64,000 nucleotides of DNA from Thermoanaerobaculia bacterium (lineage in GTDB: Bacteria > Acidobacteriota > Thermoanaerobaculia > Multivoradales > J023), in NCBI GenBank assembly GCA_030431255.1, contig JAUIJL010000003.1, forward strand, positions 124,001-188,000, in the 5' to 3' direction. Of this stretch, positions 39,001-46,922 are shown piece after piece; within the stretch, counting starts at the first letter, position 1; every line of letters starts with the position of its first letter. A program made the translations under genes and the position numbers. Under the pieces are notes generated by a model. That model had not been told where the DNA came from and did not search any database. It was given only the letters and a program-made list of their open reading frames with translations.

Positions 39001-39743
39001 GGGGCAATATCCTGATGCCCGGCCGCGGGCCCGGTGGCAATATCCTTTCCGAAGGCATGTCCCATTTCTCGACGGCTTTGTTGTTCGAGCAGGTCAAGGG
39101 CGACGAGGATCGCATCGGCTTCCTCAAGCAAATTGAGGAGCGCTACGGCGATGCTCGGCAGGTGGATTCGGAAAAGCCGCTGGTGAGGATCGACGGCTCC
39201 AAGGCCGGTGACACCACCGTGACCTACGACAAGGGTGGATGGGTCTTCTGGATGTTGCTCCAACACATGGGGCGCGAGGCCGGGCTGGCCGGCTATAGGG
39301 ATTTCATCCATCGCTATGCGGAAAGCGACGACTATCCCGTGTTGGAGGACTTCATCGCCGTCATGCGCGAGCACGCCGGTGATGTGGAGGCCTTCGACGC
39401 CTTCACCCATCAATGGTTCTTCGACGTGGTCTTGCCCGAATATAGATTCGGTGATCCCGAAGTGAGCCGTGACGGCGAGCTCTGGGTGGCTGAGGTGGAG
39501 GTGACCAACACGGGAACCGGAATCATGCCGGTGCAAGTCGCCGCGGTTCGCGGCGAGCGATTCCCCGAGGACGACGCCGAGCAGCCCGAGCCGTGGCATG
39601 AGTCCAGGACCGAGGTGAAGCTAGGGGAAGGGGAGTCCACGACCGTTCGGATCGAATGCGATTTCGAGCCGGAGAAGGTCTTGGTCGATCCCGACGCCAT
39701 GGTCCTGATGCTCAAGCGAGAGAAGGCGGTGGTCGAGCTGTAG
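36096..39743 (+). CDS. ABC-2-type permease fused to M1-family metallopeptidase domain
   Basis: A 1,215-residue fusion. Residues 1 to about 620 contain roughly a dozen membrane helices (FWVLVVALGCITWGL, AIALMLPMLAFILYSFFVAV, VMVMFLVVLGLHLLFSMFF and so on) in two sets separated by a charged loop (around 290-350), as in ABC-2 permeases. After the last helices (about 640) comes an aminopeptidase N-like beta domain. The M1 zinc site is HEAAHQWWG at residues 962-970, with the third ligand Glu in LSEGMSHF near 986. The exopeptidase motif GxMEN is not obvious, so peptidase specificity is uncertain. Such fusions sit next to a dedicated ABC ATPase, as here. Topology puts the peptidase on the periplasmic side if the helix count is even. 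Confidence 0.9.
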   Translation: MNGSRLRTLMEMDLRFHFTRPMFWVLVVALGCITWGLSSGGLTISTGDSSIGGTARAWVTSEFAIALMLPMLAFILYSFFVAVAAGMLIPRDDELKVGPVLHATPLRPSEYIWAKFAAVMVMFLVVLGLHLLFSMFFNQVLPNAQAELIRGPFEVVNYLRPAVVMTLPFLIFIIGVSFAVGELTRSPILIFATPVFLFVACVAFLWSWSPSWLDPRINELLMWLEPSGYRWLQETWLKVDLGVEHYNHQPVGYDLPFLISRLVWSLVGVGSVALAGRHFAASLRGTKVHPKVGAEAAAGADAKRRWPWNRRGKASHIDAVSDAKALDFLDERPVAEMKMSTGKPGFLASVMDVARFEAKNLRSQPGLYIFIPLIILQVSGSGFTRVGAFDTPLLLTPGAAAVGAMNTLTLLICFLLLFYTVESIGRERHTGLAPMYYATPAGTAAVLTGKAVANSLVGAAILIAAYVSAAVVMWYQGKVSPDIGPFLLVWGFLLLPTFLLWSTFVAFAWALTRNRYGAYALGLAVLAFTGWKQFKGEMNWVGNWNLWNAATWTDFGGLDPNTYALALNRGFWLAVAAFLVVLTVRIFPRREHDPGRVVDRLRPGMLVKSALRLSPIALPAVILGVAVGVEVSNGYQGGAVERREEEYRGRNLITWGEAETPWITGVEIDLSLDPEASSFEVQGTYELANRSDQPMRRFPMSAGDHFEDLKWTLNGKEVEPEDWARMHVFTLDEPLATGDTVRVGFSHTGRYPAGVNKNGGGLGQFVLPSGVVLTSLSSDFLPMPFFEPGRGVDEDNALEPRDYELDHWHGRTPPGFGAGSRYPVTTRITVPEDFRANGVGALESETVVDGRRTMEWRSDYPVNFFNVVAGKWDVWEGDGVKIFHHPEHTYNLEEMGEALEGARKYYSQWFYEYPWKELKVSEFAGLARYAQGFPTNITFSEDIGFLTESKPEAQVAFMVTAHEAAHQWWGNILMPGRGPGGNILSEGMSHFSTALLFEQVKGDEDRIGFLKQIEERYGDARQVDSEKPLVRIDGSKAGDTTVTYDKGGWVFWMLLQHMGREAGLAGYRDFIHRYAESDDYPVLEDFIAVMREHAGDVEAFDAFTHQWFFDVVLPEYRFGDPEVSRDGELWVAEVEVTNTGTGIMPVQVAAVRGERFPEDDAEQPEPWHESRTEVKLGEGESTTVRIECDFEPEKVLVDPDAMVLMLKREKAVVEL

Positions 39744-39746
39744 GGG

Positions 39747-41558
39747 CTAGGATTCCGGCTCGACCAATTCTAGGGTCGAGCCGGAATCGGCGGGTCCGTG
39801 GGAGCTGACGATGCCCGAAGGCCAGTGGATCGTCAGGCTGTCCACCCGGGGAAAATCTCCGAGACCCACCAGGATCTCCGGCGGGCCTTGGGAGAGATAT
39901 CCGGAGGCGGCGCGCTGGAAGCGGGTCAAGGTCTTCTGGCCGACTTTGAGCTCTATCCGAGCGCCGAATCCTTGGGCATTGCTCGCCGAGCCTTTCAAAC
40001 GGATTTTGACCCACTTACCCCCGGTCTGCTGGTTGATCAACACCAGGGCCGGGCCGTTGTTTTGGGTCAGCACCAAGTCCGGATCGCCGTCGGCGTCCAA
40101 GTCGGCGGAGACCAGGCCTCGGCCGACCAGGGTTTCAGTGCCTTGCAGCGCGCCGGGGACCTCCAGGAATCGACCCCCCACATTCTCCAAGAGCTGCGCC
40201 GGCTGGCGGTAGGAGCGATCCGGGGAAAAGAGCTCGACATTGTCGAGAATATGACCGTTGACCACGGCGATATCCAAGTCGCCGTCGAGGTCGAAGTCGA
40301 GGAACGACGTGCCGAAGCCGACCCAGGGCAAGCTCGGAGCGGCGAGCCCTGAGGCGTCGGTGGCGTCGGTGTAGAGGCCATCGCCGAGAGGGCGGTAGAG
40401 GGTGTTGGTTTCTTGATCCAGATGGGTGAGATAAAGCTCTGGACGGCCGTCGCCGTCGAGGTCGCCGAATTCCACGCCCATGCCGGCTTCGGCGCCTCCG
40501 GAGCGATTGAAACCCACGCCGGAAAGCAACGCCGATTCCTCGAAGCGGCCCTTGCCGTCGCCAAGGTAAAGCTGGTTCATGGTCGAGTCGTTGGCCACGA
40601 AAACATCGGGGTGACCGTCGCTGTTGAAATCCGCGGCGAGGACCCCCAGGCCTTTGGCGTCCGGGGACGGTCGGATGCCGGCTTCCAAGCTCACCTCGCG
40701 GAATTTAGCCTGGCCGCCGTTGATGAAGAAGGCGTCGGGGCTCGCGGCGTAGACATCGGGATGGCAATAGGAACGCAGCTTCTTGGCCGCGTTGCCGCAG
40801 AATTTGTGGTTGTCTAGCCGGAAGTCCACGTAGGCGGCGACGAAGAGATCCAAATCACCGTCCGCATCGGCGTCGAAGAAGGTGCAGCCCGTGGACCAAG
40901 CTGTGCTGCCCTTACCCTTACCCAAGCCGATCTGGTCGGCGACCTCATCGAAGACCCCGTCGCCTCGGTTGCGAAAAAGGAGGTCTGCCCCGTATTGGCT
41001 GACGTAGAGGTCCAAGTCGCCGTCGCGGTCGATATCGCCGAAACAAGCACCCATGCCGATGCCCGGCCGATTCACCCCAGCGGCTCGGGAGTGATCTCGA
41101 AAGGTGCCGTCCGATTGTTGGAGGTAGAGACGATGGCCGGTGGAGGTCTCGGAGGCTGAATGCTTCTCGGAAACCGGCGCGCCCTGGACGAAGAAGATAT
41201 CGAGACGGTCGTCGCCGTTGACGTCGAGGACCGCTAGGCCCGGCCCCATGTTTTCGGGCATATATTTCTCGCCAGTGCCGAAGTGGCGGTGACGAAAATC
41301 GATGCCGAGATTTTCAGGGGCTTGAGCAAAAGCCGCCGGTTTCGATTGGGCCGGCTTCTCGGAGGACTTTCCTTTTTGTTGAGCGGCAGCGAAGCCCGTC
41401 GATGCCCACCAGAAAGCGGCCGCGAGCCATAGGAGGCGGCAACTAGCAAGCGTGTTTCGCCCGAACGACCTCTGAGCATTCGAGTCGAGATGTTTCGAGT
41501 CTTTTGGAAAGCTCCTCGCTTCAGCCTTCGCCACGGGCTGAAGCCCGAGGCTACACAT
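39747..41558 (-). CDS. FG-GAP/VCBS repeat protein with ASPIC/UnbV domain (CRTAC1-like)
   Basis: An exported protein of about 603 residues. After a hydrophobic segment (LLWLAAAFWWASTGFAAAQ) there are six or more FG-GAP-type beta-propeller blades with calcium-binding DxDxDGxxD loops (VLDVNGDDRLDIFFVQ, GDIDRDGDLDLYVSQYG, FFDADADGDLDLFVAAYVDF, ADLDADGDPDLVLTQNN). The C-terminus is an ASPIC/UnbV domain (FGARIELKVGQKTLTRFQ, SLTIHWPSG). The start is uncertain: the only in-frame ATGs near the signal peptide (41558, and 41705 or 41678 further up) lie inside a hairpin-rich repeat. It is the third gene of a minus-strand operon behind the TPR and phosphodiesterase genes, 168 bases from the TPR stop. Likely a periplasmic or outer-surface protein. 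Confidence 0.85.
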   Translation of the reverse strand: MCSLGLQPVAKAEARSFPKDSKHLDSNAQRSFGRNTLASCRLLWLAAAFWWASTGFAAAQQKGKSSEKPAQSKPAAFAQAPENLGIDFRHRHFGTGEKYMPENMGPGLAVLDVNGDDRLDIFFVQGAPVSEKHSASETSTGHRLYLQQSDGTFRDHSRAAGVNRPGIGMGACFGDIDRDGDLDLYVSQYGADLLFRNRGDGVFDEVADQIGLGKGKGSTAWSTGCTFFDADADGDLDLFVAAYVDFRLDNHKFCGNAAKKLRSYCHPDVYAASPDAFFINGGQAKFREVSLEAGIRPSPDAKGLGVLAADFNSDGHPDVFVANDSTMNQLYLGDGKGRFEESALLSGVGFNRSGGAEAGMGVEFGDLDGDGRPELYLTHLDQETNTLYRPLGDGLYTDATDASGLAAPSLPWVGFGTSFLDFDLDGDLDIAVVNGHILDNVELFSPDRSYRQPAQLLENVGGRFLEVPGALQGTETLVGRGLVSADLDADGDPDLVLTQNNGPALVLINQQTGGKWVKIRLKGSASNAQGFGARIELKVGQKTLTRFQRAASGYLSQGPPEILVGLGDFPRVDSLTIHWPSGIVSSHGPADSGSTLELVEPES

Positions 41559-41700
41559 GTCTTGCCCCTGACGGGGCTGCCCTGCATCTCTCCGGGCCGC
41601 GTAGGCCGGGCCGCCCCCGTGAGGGGGCAAGGGAAAGGTAGCCTCGGAATTTATTCCGTGGCGCGCGGAGCCGCGCATTCCAAATCCCAGAAAGGATCGT
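41526..41700. repeat. Hairpin-rich dispersed-type repeat at the 5' end of the FG-GAP gene
   Basis: The stretch contains CGGGCTGAAGCCCG (41534-41547), cccc-tgac-gggg (41565-41576), ggccgcgtaggccgggcc and gcgcgcggagccgcgc. Such mosaics of CGGGCTGAAGCCCG, GGGGCTG and GCGGAGCCGCGC recur as intergenic repeats in related high-GC genomes, from memory. Translated, it gives implausible sequence. Confidence 0.55.
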
Positions 41701-41725
41701 TTCAAGACAGGATTCAGCTAACCGT

Positions 41726-43282
41726 TTATCGACCACCCAACGCACGGTACACCTCCATCTGCCTTCGACTCTCTTCCTCCCGCCCCATGGCCGCCAGCAG
41801 GCGCCCGTAGGCCAAGCGTAGGCTCGGATCCGTGGGTTTGAGTGCCAGGGCGCGCTCGAACGCTCCGGCGGCGGCTTCGAGCTCACCGAGCTCCGCCAGC
41901 ACGGCGGCCAGCAAGGCCTGGGCATCGCCGTTTTCCGCATCGATGGCGACCGCAGCTTCCAAACGCGCTCGCGCTTCGTTCAGCTCCCCCATTTGGCTGA
42001 GGAATAGACCTTCGAGGTAGTGATTCTCAACCCGACCGGGCATCAGCTCCCTGGCGCGTCGGGCCGCCTCCAGGGCCCGGGGACGTTGGTCCATGGAATA
42101 GAGGACCTTGGCTTTTAGGGTCCAGACGCGATCGTCCTCCGGGGATGCCTCGATCAGCTCTTGAAGCAGCTCCAGGGCCGAGCCCAGCCGTCCTTGGGCC
42201 GCCAGCTCTTGGGCTTGGTTGAGGCTCGCTCCGGTCGATCGCTTGCCGTGGTCTCGCGCCTCGGACTGCCGGTTGAGGCGCTGAAACTCGGCGAGGGCTG
42301 CCTTGGCCCCTTCTAAGTCGCCACAGGCCCGAAGCCCGTTGCCGAGGCGAAAGTGGGCTTCGGCCGAATCGGGCAGGAGCTGCCGCGCGGCGCGCAGGTG
42401 CTCGATGCCCTTGGAATCGCAGCCGTTTTCCGCCAGCTCCAGAAGCAGGGTTCCGAGCTCGAGGTGGGCTTTGCCCGCTTCGGGAACGTCTTTCTCGATG
42501 GCCGCCTCCAGGAGCTCGACCGCCGAGGCTCGGGTCTCGGGGTCGGCGGCCAAGGCCAGGCCGAGGGCGAGCTGAATCGAGGCGTTCTCGGGGTGCTGCT
42601 CCAAGCCTCTGCGGGCCACGGATTGAGCCGAGGCCGCGTTGCCCAGGGCCAGCTCCAGGAGGGCGAGCTGGTGAAAAATCGACGCCGAGGCCAAGCCCCG
42701 ATCGAGGGCGGACCTGAGCAGATCCGCAGCCTCTTCGACCCGTTGGACATCGCGCAAGACCAGGGCCGCGAGCACATAGGATTCGACGTCGTCGGGTCGA
42801 AGCGCTCGCAGGGCGGCCAAGCTCTCCAGGGCCTCCGCGGGGGCGCCGACTCGAATTTGCAGCCTTGCGACTTGGCGCACGGTCTCGGGTTGATCCGGTG
42901 CCAGGGATTGGGCTCGGCGGGCTGAGGTCAATGCCTCCAGATGGTTGCCCCGACGCCTCTGTGCTTCCGAAAGACCGAGCCAGGGCATGGCTGAGTCGGC
43001 GTCCAGCTCACGGGCCTGCTCGAAGAGCCGCGACGCTTTTTCGAGCTCGTTCAGCTCCAGGGCTCGACTTGCCTCGCTGAGTAACCCGGCCATGGTGGCC
43101 GCGGTGTCGTCCGTCGGCGTGGCCGGTTCATCCAAGGAATCCTCGTCCCAGGAATCCTCGCTCAGGGACGCGGTCGGCACCTTTGCGACCGCGGGGGCGA
43201 TCCACGGGCCTACGAGCCAGAACAGCAAGCCCGACAGCAAAGCAGCCCGCGGCATGATCCATTGATGTGATTGAGCCCTCAT
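41726..43282 (-). CDS. Exported TPR-repeat protein
   Basis: A 518-residue protein with a signal segment (AALLSGLLFWLVGPWIAPAVA) and a disordered acidic linker (SEDSWDEDSLDEPATPTDDT). About twelve TPR-like helix pairs fill residues 65-510 (ASRLFEQARELDADSAMPWL, ALTSARRAQSLAPDQPETVR, AAGAFERALALKPTDPSLRL). Its ATG overlaps the upstream TGA (bases 43279-43282), so it is translated with the phosphodiesterase-like gene and presumably acts with it outside the cytoplasm, as a scaffold. No catalytic motif is seen. Confidence 0.85.
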   Translation of the reverse strand: MRAQSHQWIMPRAALLSGLLFWLVGPWIAPAVAKVPTASLSEDSWDEDSLDEPATPTDDTAATMAGLLSEASRALELNELEKASRLFEQARELDADSAMPWLGLSEAQRRRGNHLEALTSARRAQSLAPDQPETVRQVARLQIRVGAPAEALESLAALRALRPDDVESYVLAALVLRDVQRVEEAADLLRSALDRGLASASIFHQLALLELALGNAASAQSVARRGLEQHPENASIQLALGLALAADPETRASAVELLEAAIEKDVPEAGKAHLELGTLLLELAENGCDSKGIEHLRAARQLLPDSAEAHFRLGNGLRACGDLEGAKAALAEFQRLNRQSEARDHGKRSTGASLNQAQELAAQGRLGSALELLQELIEASPEDDRVWTLKAKVLYSMDQRPRALEAARRARELMPGRVENHYLEGLFLSQMGELNEARARLEAAVAIDAENGDAQALLAAVLAELGELEAAAGAFERALALKPTDPSLRLAYGRLLAAMGREEESRRQMEVYRALGGR

Positions 43283-45390
43283 CGGTCAGCCGTGGAGGTG
43301 TTGGAGCCGGGAATGCCGGTTTTTCGCAGCCCGATTTTTTGCGGTCCGATTTCTTGCGGCCCGATTTTTCGCAGAGTCTCGAAAACGACCCGACCGCAGG
43401 CCTGTGCGGGAGGGCGAATGCCCAGCAGGGCGGAGAGGGTCGGTGCGACATCGATTTGTGACATCGCCGGCACGGTGACCTGCTCAGCGACCCCGGGTCC
43501 GGCGATGAAAAAGATGGCGTGCATGTCTCGATTCTCCGGCCAATTGCCATGGGTGCCGCCTCCCCAAGGGCGCCCTGAAGGTCCGGCGACCGCTTCGGGA
43601 AAGCCGCTGATGGGGTAGTAGCCGGGCGCGGGGTCGAGGTAGAGGTCACCGCCGAAACGGTCGAGCTGGAGGTGAGAGACCTCCTCGGACAAATGAATGC
43701 GTCGGATCACGGAGCGACCGGTTTCCGGGTCTTTGGCGCTGAGCAGGGCCGTCGCCGCCTGCGCCAACACCTCCGCACGCTGATCGTCGGCGACGATACC
43801 TTCGCGCCACTGCAGCTCGTTGAGGCGTAAGAAGAACGACGATTCCGATGCCAAGATTTTGGTACGGCTCAAGTCGATACGGCCGTCGGTATCGCGGGTC
43901 AGAAGACCTTCTTGCTCGAGGATCCGATTGATCGCCACATCGCGGGTGGAGTAGGTCATGCCATGGTCCGAGACCAAGGCCAAGATAGTGTCGTCACCGG
44001 CCATCTCGACAAGCTCTCCGAGCCAACGGTCCAGCTGGGCCGCAATCTTGGAATAAACACCCCAGATGGCTTCGCCCAATTCAGGATCATGGATCTCGCT
44101 ATCGGGATGCAGCACGGCCATCCACTGATGGCCCGCATGGTCGAGATACGGGGCGTAGTGAAAAAGCGCCTCCGGCCGCCACTCGGTCCATGCGAAGCGG
44201 GAATTGGCGATCAGGTGATCGACGTCGAAGGTCACGGTTTCCAATAGGCGCGCTTCCGCCGAGCCGTCACCACCGAGCATCATCGGCCGCCCGAGGCGTC
44301 CGAAGCGATATGCGTGAAAAGCGTCGTCGTAGGAAGCCGCTCCCGAGGCCATGTAGGCGGCTCGATCTCGCTCGGAGATGGAGCCGACGGCCGTGTTGAC
44401 CTCGCGCCGATAGAGAATCATCTCGGAGCCGTCGGGAGCGAGCTGAAAAAGTCGAAAGTAGAGCAGCCCTCCGTTTGACCCGTCGCGGATCGGAAACCCT
44501 CGGCTCCAGCCCCTGGGCTGGTCGGCGGCCGCATGGGGTTTGAGCAGGGCTTCGAAGCCGGCTTCGCGGGTGCGGGAGTTGAGTCGCAAGAGCACGGAAT
44601 CGTATCCCTGGGTGGGGTCGTCAGGGTGGTCGAAGACCCAGCCATAAACCGCGTCGTCACCGACTTGCAGCTCCAGCTCCAGGGGTTGGCCGATCCACGG
44701 GGGGACGTCGGTCCACGGCTCGGAGACCGGATTCAAATCCTCCTCCCCTAGGGCTCCCGACGGCAAGATTTGCTGCTCGAAGCTGCTCAGGGAACGAAAT
44801 CTACTTTCGGCTTTCCGGCTCTCGAGCGCCGCTGCGATTGGTGAATGGGGGAAGTAGTGAGTGGCACCCAACACGGTGGTGTCGAGCCCTTCGAGCGCGG
44901 TGGTCACGAAGAGTGGCTCCGCTTGCAAGGCGAGGGCGGAGAAGCCACGGAATGCATCCCGGACCGAATGTTGATGTCGATCCTTTGAGTAGACGGTCAT
45001 GTTGCCGCTCACTCCGTGGGTTCCGGGTCCGCAGCCGGTGTAAATCGACGCGTGGGACGGCGCCGTCTTGGATGGCCAAGTGCCGATCATATGCTCGGCT
45101 CTCACGCCCCGCTCGGCGAGGGCCTTAAGGTGGGGCATCTTGCCTTCGGCCAGGAGGCGATCGATCAACACATCGCCGGCGCCGTCCCAAGAGATCAGCA
45201 TCAGCCTGGGAGACCTGGACGGGGACGGCCCGGAAGGTGACCCGGAAGATGAATCAGTGGCGGTGTCGGAGAGCAGGGCCTCCGGAGCTCCATCCGGGGG
45301 GGATCCCCAAGTGTTCGGGACGACGACGAAAGCGAGGGAAATCAAAGTCAGGATACAAGTGAAGAGAGAGTCGCGAGAGTGACAAATCAT
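43279..45390 (-). CDS. Exported type I phosphodiesterase/alkaline phosphatase-superfamily protein
   Basis: A 703-residue protein with signal segment FTCILTLISLAFVVVPNTWG. It matches type I phosphodiesterase/nucleotide pyrophosphatase: LMLISWDGAGDVLIDRLLAE (first metal Asp), WPSKTAPSHASIYTGCGPGT (nucleophile Thr or Ser region; THGVSGN), APYLDHAGHQW (metal Asp and His), ALVSDHGMTYSTRDVAINRI (Asp-His pair) and GTHGNWPENRDMHAIFF (last His). Phosphate or sulfate ester hydrolysis is expected; the substrate is unknown. I chose ATG 45390 because GGAG is six bases ahead; a TTG at 45411 is less likely. The C-terminal tail carries five-residue repeats (IGPQE, IGPQK, IGLRK) from 15-base tandem DNA repeats. 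First gene of a three-gene operon. Confidence 0.85.
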   Translation of the reverse strand: MICHSRDSLFTCILTLISLAFVVVPNTWGSPPDGAPEALLSDTATDSSSGSPSGPSPSRSPRLMLISWDGAGDVLIDRLLAEGKMPHLKALAERGVRAEHMIGTWPSKTAPSHASIYTGCGPGTHGVSGNMTVYSKDRHQHSVRDAFRGFSALALQAEPLFVTTALEGLDTTVLGATHYFPHSPIAAALESRKAESRFRSLSSFEQQILPSGALGEEDLNPVSEPWTDVPPWIGQPLELELQVGDDAVYGWVFDHPDDPTQGYDSVLLRLNSRTREAGFEALLKPHAAADQPRGWSRGFPIRDGSNGGLLYFRLFQLAPDGSEMILYRREVNTAVGSISERDRAAYMASGAASYDDAFHAYRFGRLGRPMMLGGDGSAEARLLETVTFDVDHLIANSRFAWTEWRPEALFHYAPYLDHAGHQWMAVLHPDSEIHDPELGEAIWGVYSKIAAQLDRWLGELVEMAGDDTILALVSDHGMTYSTRDVAINRILEQEGLLTRDTDGRIDLSRTKILASESSFFLRLNELQWREGIVADDQRAEVLAQAATALLSAKDPETGRSVIRRIHLSEEVSHLQLDRFGGDLYLDPAPGYYPISGFPEAVAGPSGRPWGGGTHGNWPENRDMHAIFFIAGPGVAEQVTVPAMSQIDVAPTLSALLGIRPPAQACGRVVFETLRKIGPQEIGPQKIGLRKTGIPGSNTSTADR
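43325..43374 (-). repeat. In-frame 15-base tandem repeats at the 3' end of the phosphodiesterase gene
   Basis: About three and a half units of the gcggcccgattttt type (minus-strand reading encodes RKIGPQEIGPQKIGLRK). Units differ by one or two bases. This is a likely slippage site changing only the protein's tail length. Confidence 0.75.
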
Positions 45391-45559
45391 AGAATCTCCG
45401 AGTGACAGCAAGCGGATGGCCGGAGGCGGATTCTATCGCTAACAGCGCAAAGGTCCGCAGATTCGCTCCAGTCCGCTAAGCTAGCGTTGCTCGCGCGGCT
45501 CATTCCGGAGCTCGTGGGCTGAAGGGGCGCATCGGGGAAGGCCCGTTGGAGAAAGCGGA

Positions 45560-46162
45560 ATGGCAAAATCAATCGTGGTAGAGAGAGGCGGGGTAGAGTC
45601 CTCGTTCGCGTTTAGGAAGATAGACCGTTCGAAGCTATATGGCCGCCGACGCCGCATCCATTTGGATCCCGCGGGGCGGACGTGTGCTCGGGCGTCGTTG
45701 ACCGACGACGGCTCGTTGATCCTACGCCAGGGCATGACCGCCCAAGGCTATTTCGATGAGACCGGTCGATGGGTTTCCCAAAAAGACCTGGTGGGGCTGG
45801 ATGCCCAGGGGCAGCCCCTCGAGCCGCAGCCGTCGACCCTCGGCCAAGCCGTGCCGTTGGAAGGGCCGATTCCCGCTCGGGATTTCCTCTCCGTTCGGGT
45901 CTACTCGGTGTACGCCCTCGAGCCCGAGCAGGTGGACGACGAGCTGGCGAGCGGCTTGCGCAACGGCGAAATCTACCGATTGCCGTTCAACTATCGTCCG
46001 GGTTGGGACGAAGGCTCCGCGTGGTTGGTGGCGTCCATGGAAGGCGACCTCTTCGCTCTGGTCGGCCGCCAGGTCGAGCACGACTGGTGCGCCCCCCATC
46101 AGCTGCCGCAAATAGACGACGAAGACGAATTCGAGGACGACCTCGACTTCGAGATGTTCTGA
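45560..46162 (+). CDS. Unrecognised protein, first gene of ligase-like operon
   Basis: A 200-residue soluble protein with no signal peptide or membrane helix. Visible features are FAFRKIDRSKLYGRRRRIHL (very basic), then ARASLTDDGSLILRQGMTAQ, GYFDETGRWVSQKDLVGLDA, and a C-terminal acidic tail (QIDDEDEFEDDLDFEMF). HDWCAPHQLP contains a Cys-His cluster that could bind metal. I do not recognise a family. GGAG lies seven bases before ATG 45560. The next gene starts eight bases after its stop and the third overlaps, so the three are one transcript. The basic start and acidic end may suit nucleic-acid or protein docking, which is speculation. Confidence 0.65.
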   Translation: MAKSIVVERGGVESSFAFRKIDRSKLYGRRRRIHLDPAGRTCARASLTDDGSLILRQGMTAQGYFDETGRWVSQKDLVGLDAQGQPLEPQPSTLGQAVPLEGPIPARDFLSVRVYSVYALEPEQVDDELASGLRNGEIYRLPFNYRPGWDEGSAWLVASMEGDLFALVGRQVEHDWCAPHQLPQIDDEDEFEDDLDFEMF

Positions 46163-46169
46163 GGAAAGC

Positions 46170-46922
46170 ATGCGCAAAGTCCATCTCACCAACGCCGCCG
46201 GCCGGGACGCCACGGTCGATTTCGTCGGCGCCAAGCCGCCTTCACCGCCCCGTCTCGGTCTGCCGGACCACGATGTGCGTTTTCAACGATATTTGGCCAC
46301 CACCGAGGCCGGGCTGCACGACGAGCTCAGCCGTCGGTTCGCGTCCGAGGACTACGGCCAAGAGCTGATCCAGGGCGATCCGGAAATCGACCTGGAGCAA
46401 GTGGGTCGCGCCATCCGAGAAACCTCCCAGGTCTACCTCTCCGCCGACGGCGAGGTCTTGCACGCGCCGCCCGAGGTGGTCGAGCTGATCGTCGGGCCCG
46501 ACGGCGAGGAGAAGGAGCGACGGGTGCCGGTGGACGTGCCGGCCAACGTCAACGAGGAGCTGCCGATTCGCTGGGGAGACCGGCGGTTTCCACGCACCGA
46601 GCTGCCCCGACGTTTCGTCATTCAACGCACCGTGCAGATCCGCCACTACGACGGTTTGACCTACGACTACCTCTTCGGCATGGCCAAGGAGTTGGATGAA
46701 GCGGACGAGGTGGTGCTGATCGGCGGCGGCGCCAAGGGCAGAAAGCCGTTGATCTTCCAAACCAACGGCACTCCCTATCGAGGATTTCTCGAAGGACGCA
46801 CGGACGGTGATCGCTATCAATTGCTTTTGCACCTTTCGAATATGGAGCTGCGCTTGCCGGGTCGCGGTGAAAAAGCCGACGAAGAAAACAGTGAAGAGAA
46901 CACAGCGAGCACCGACTCATGA
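46170..46922 (+). CDS. Unrecognised protein, second gene of ligase-like operon
   Basis: A 250-residue soluble protein of unknown family, starting eight bases after the previous gene with GAGGAAA upstream of ATG 46170. It has an N-terminal segment RKVHLTNAAGRDATVDFVGA, a helical charged middle (LATTEAGLHDELSRRFASED, QVGRAIRETSQVYLS) and a conserved-looking C-terminal part: TVQIRHYDGLTYDYLFGMAK, EADEVVLIGGGAKGRKPLIF and TNGTPYRGFLEGRTDGDRYQ. The glycine-rich VLIGGGAKGRKP could be a loop for a nucleotide or phosphate, but no standard Walker or Rossmann motif fits. Its stop overlaps the ligase-like ATG (46919-46922). Confidence 0.65.
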   Translation: MRKVHLTNAAGRDATVDFVGAKPPSPPRLGLPDHDVRFQRYLATTEAGLHDELSRRFASEDYGQELIQGDPEIDLEQVGRAIRETSQVYLSADGEVLHAPPEVVELIVGPDGEEKERRVPVDVPANVNEELPIRWGDRRFPRTELPRRFVIQRTVQIRHYDGLTYDYLFGMAKELDEADEVVLIGGGAKGRKPLIFQTNGTPYRGFLEGRTDGDRYQLLLHLSNMELRLPGRGEKADEENSEENTASTDS

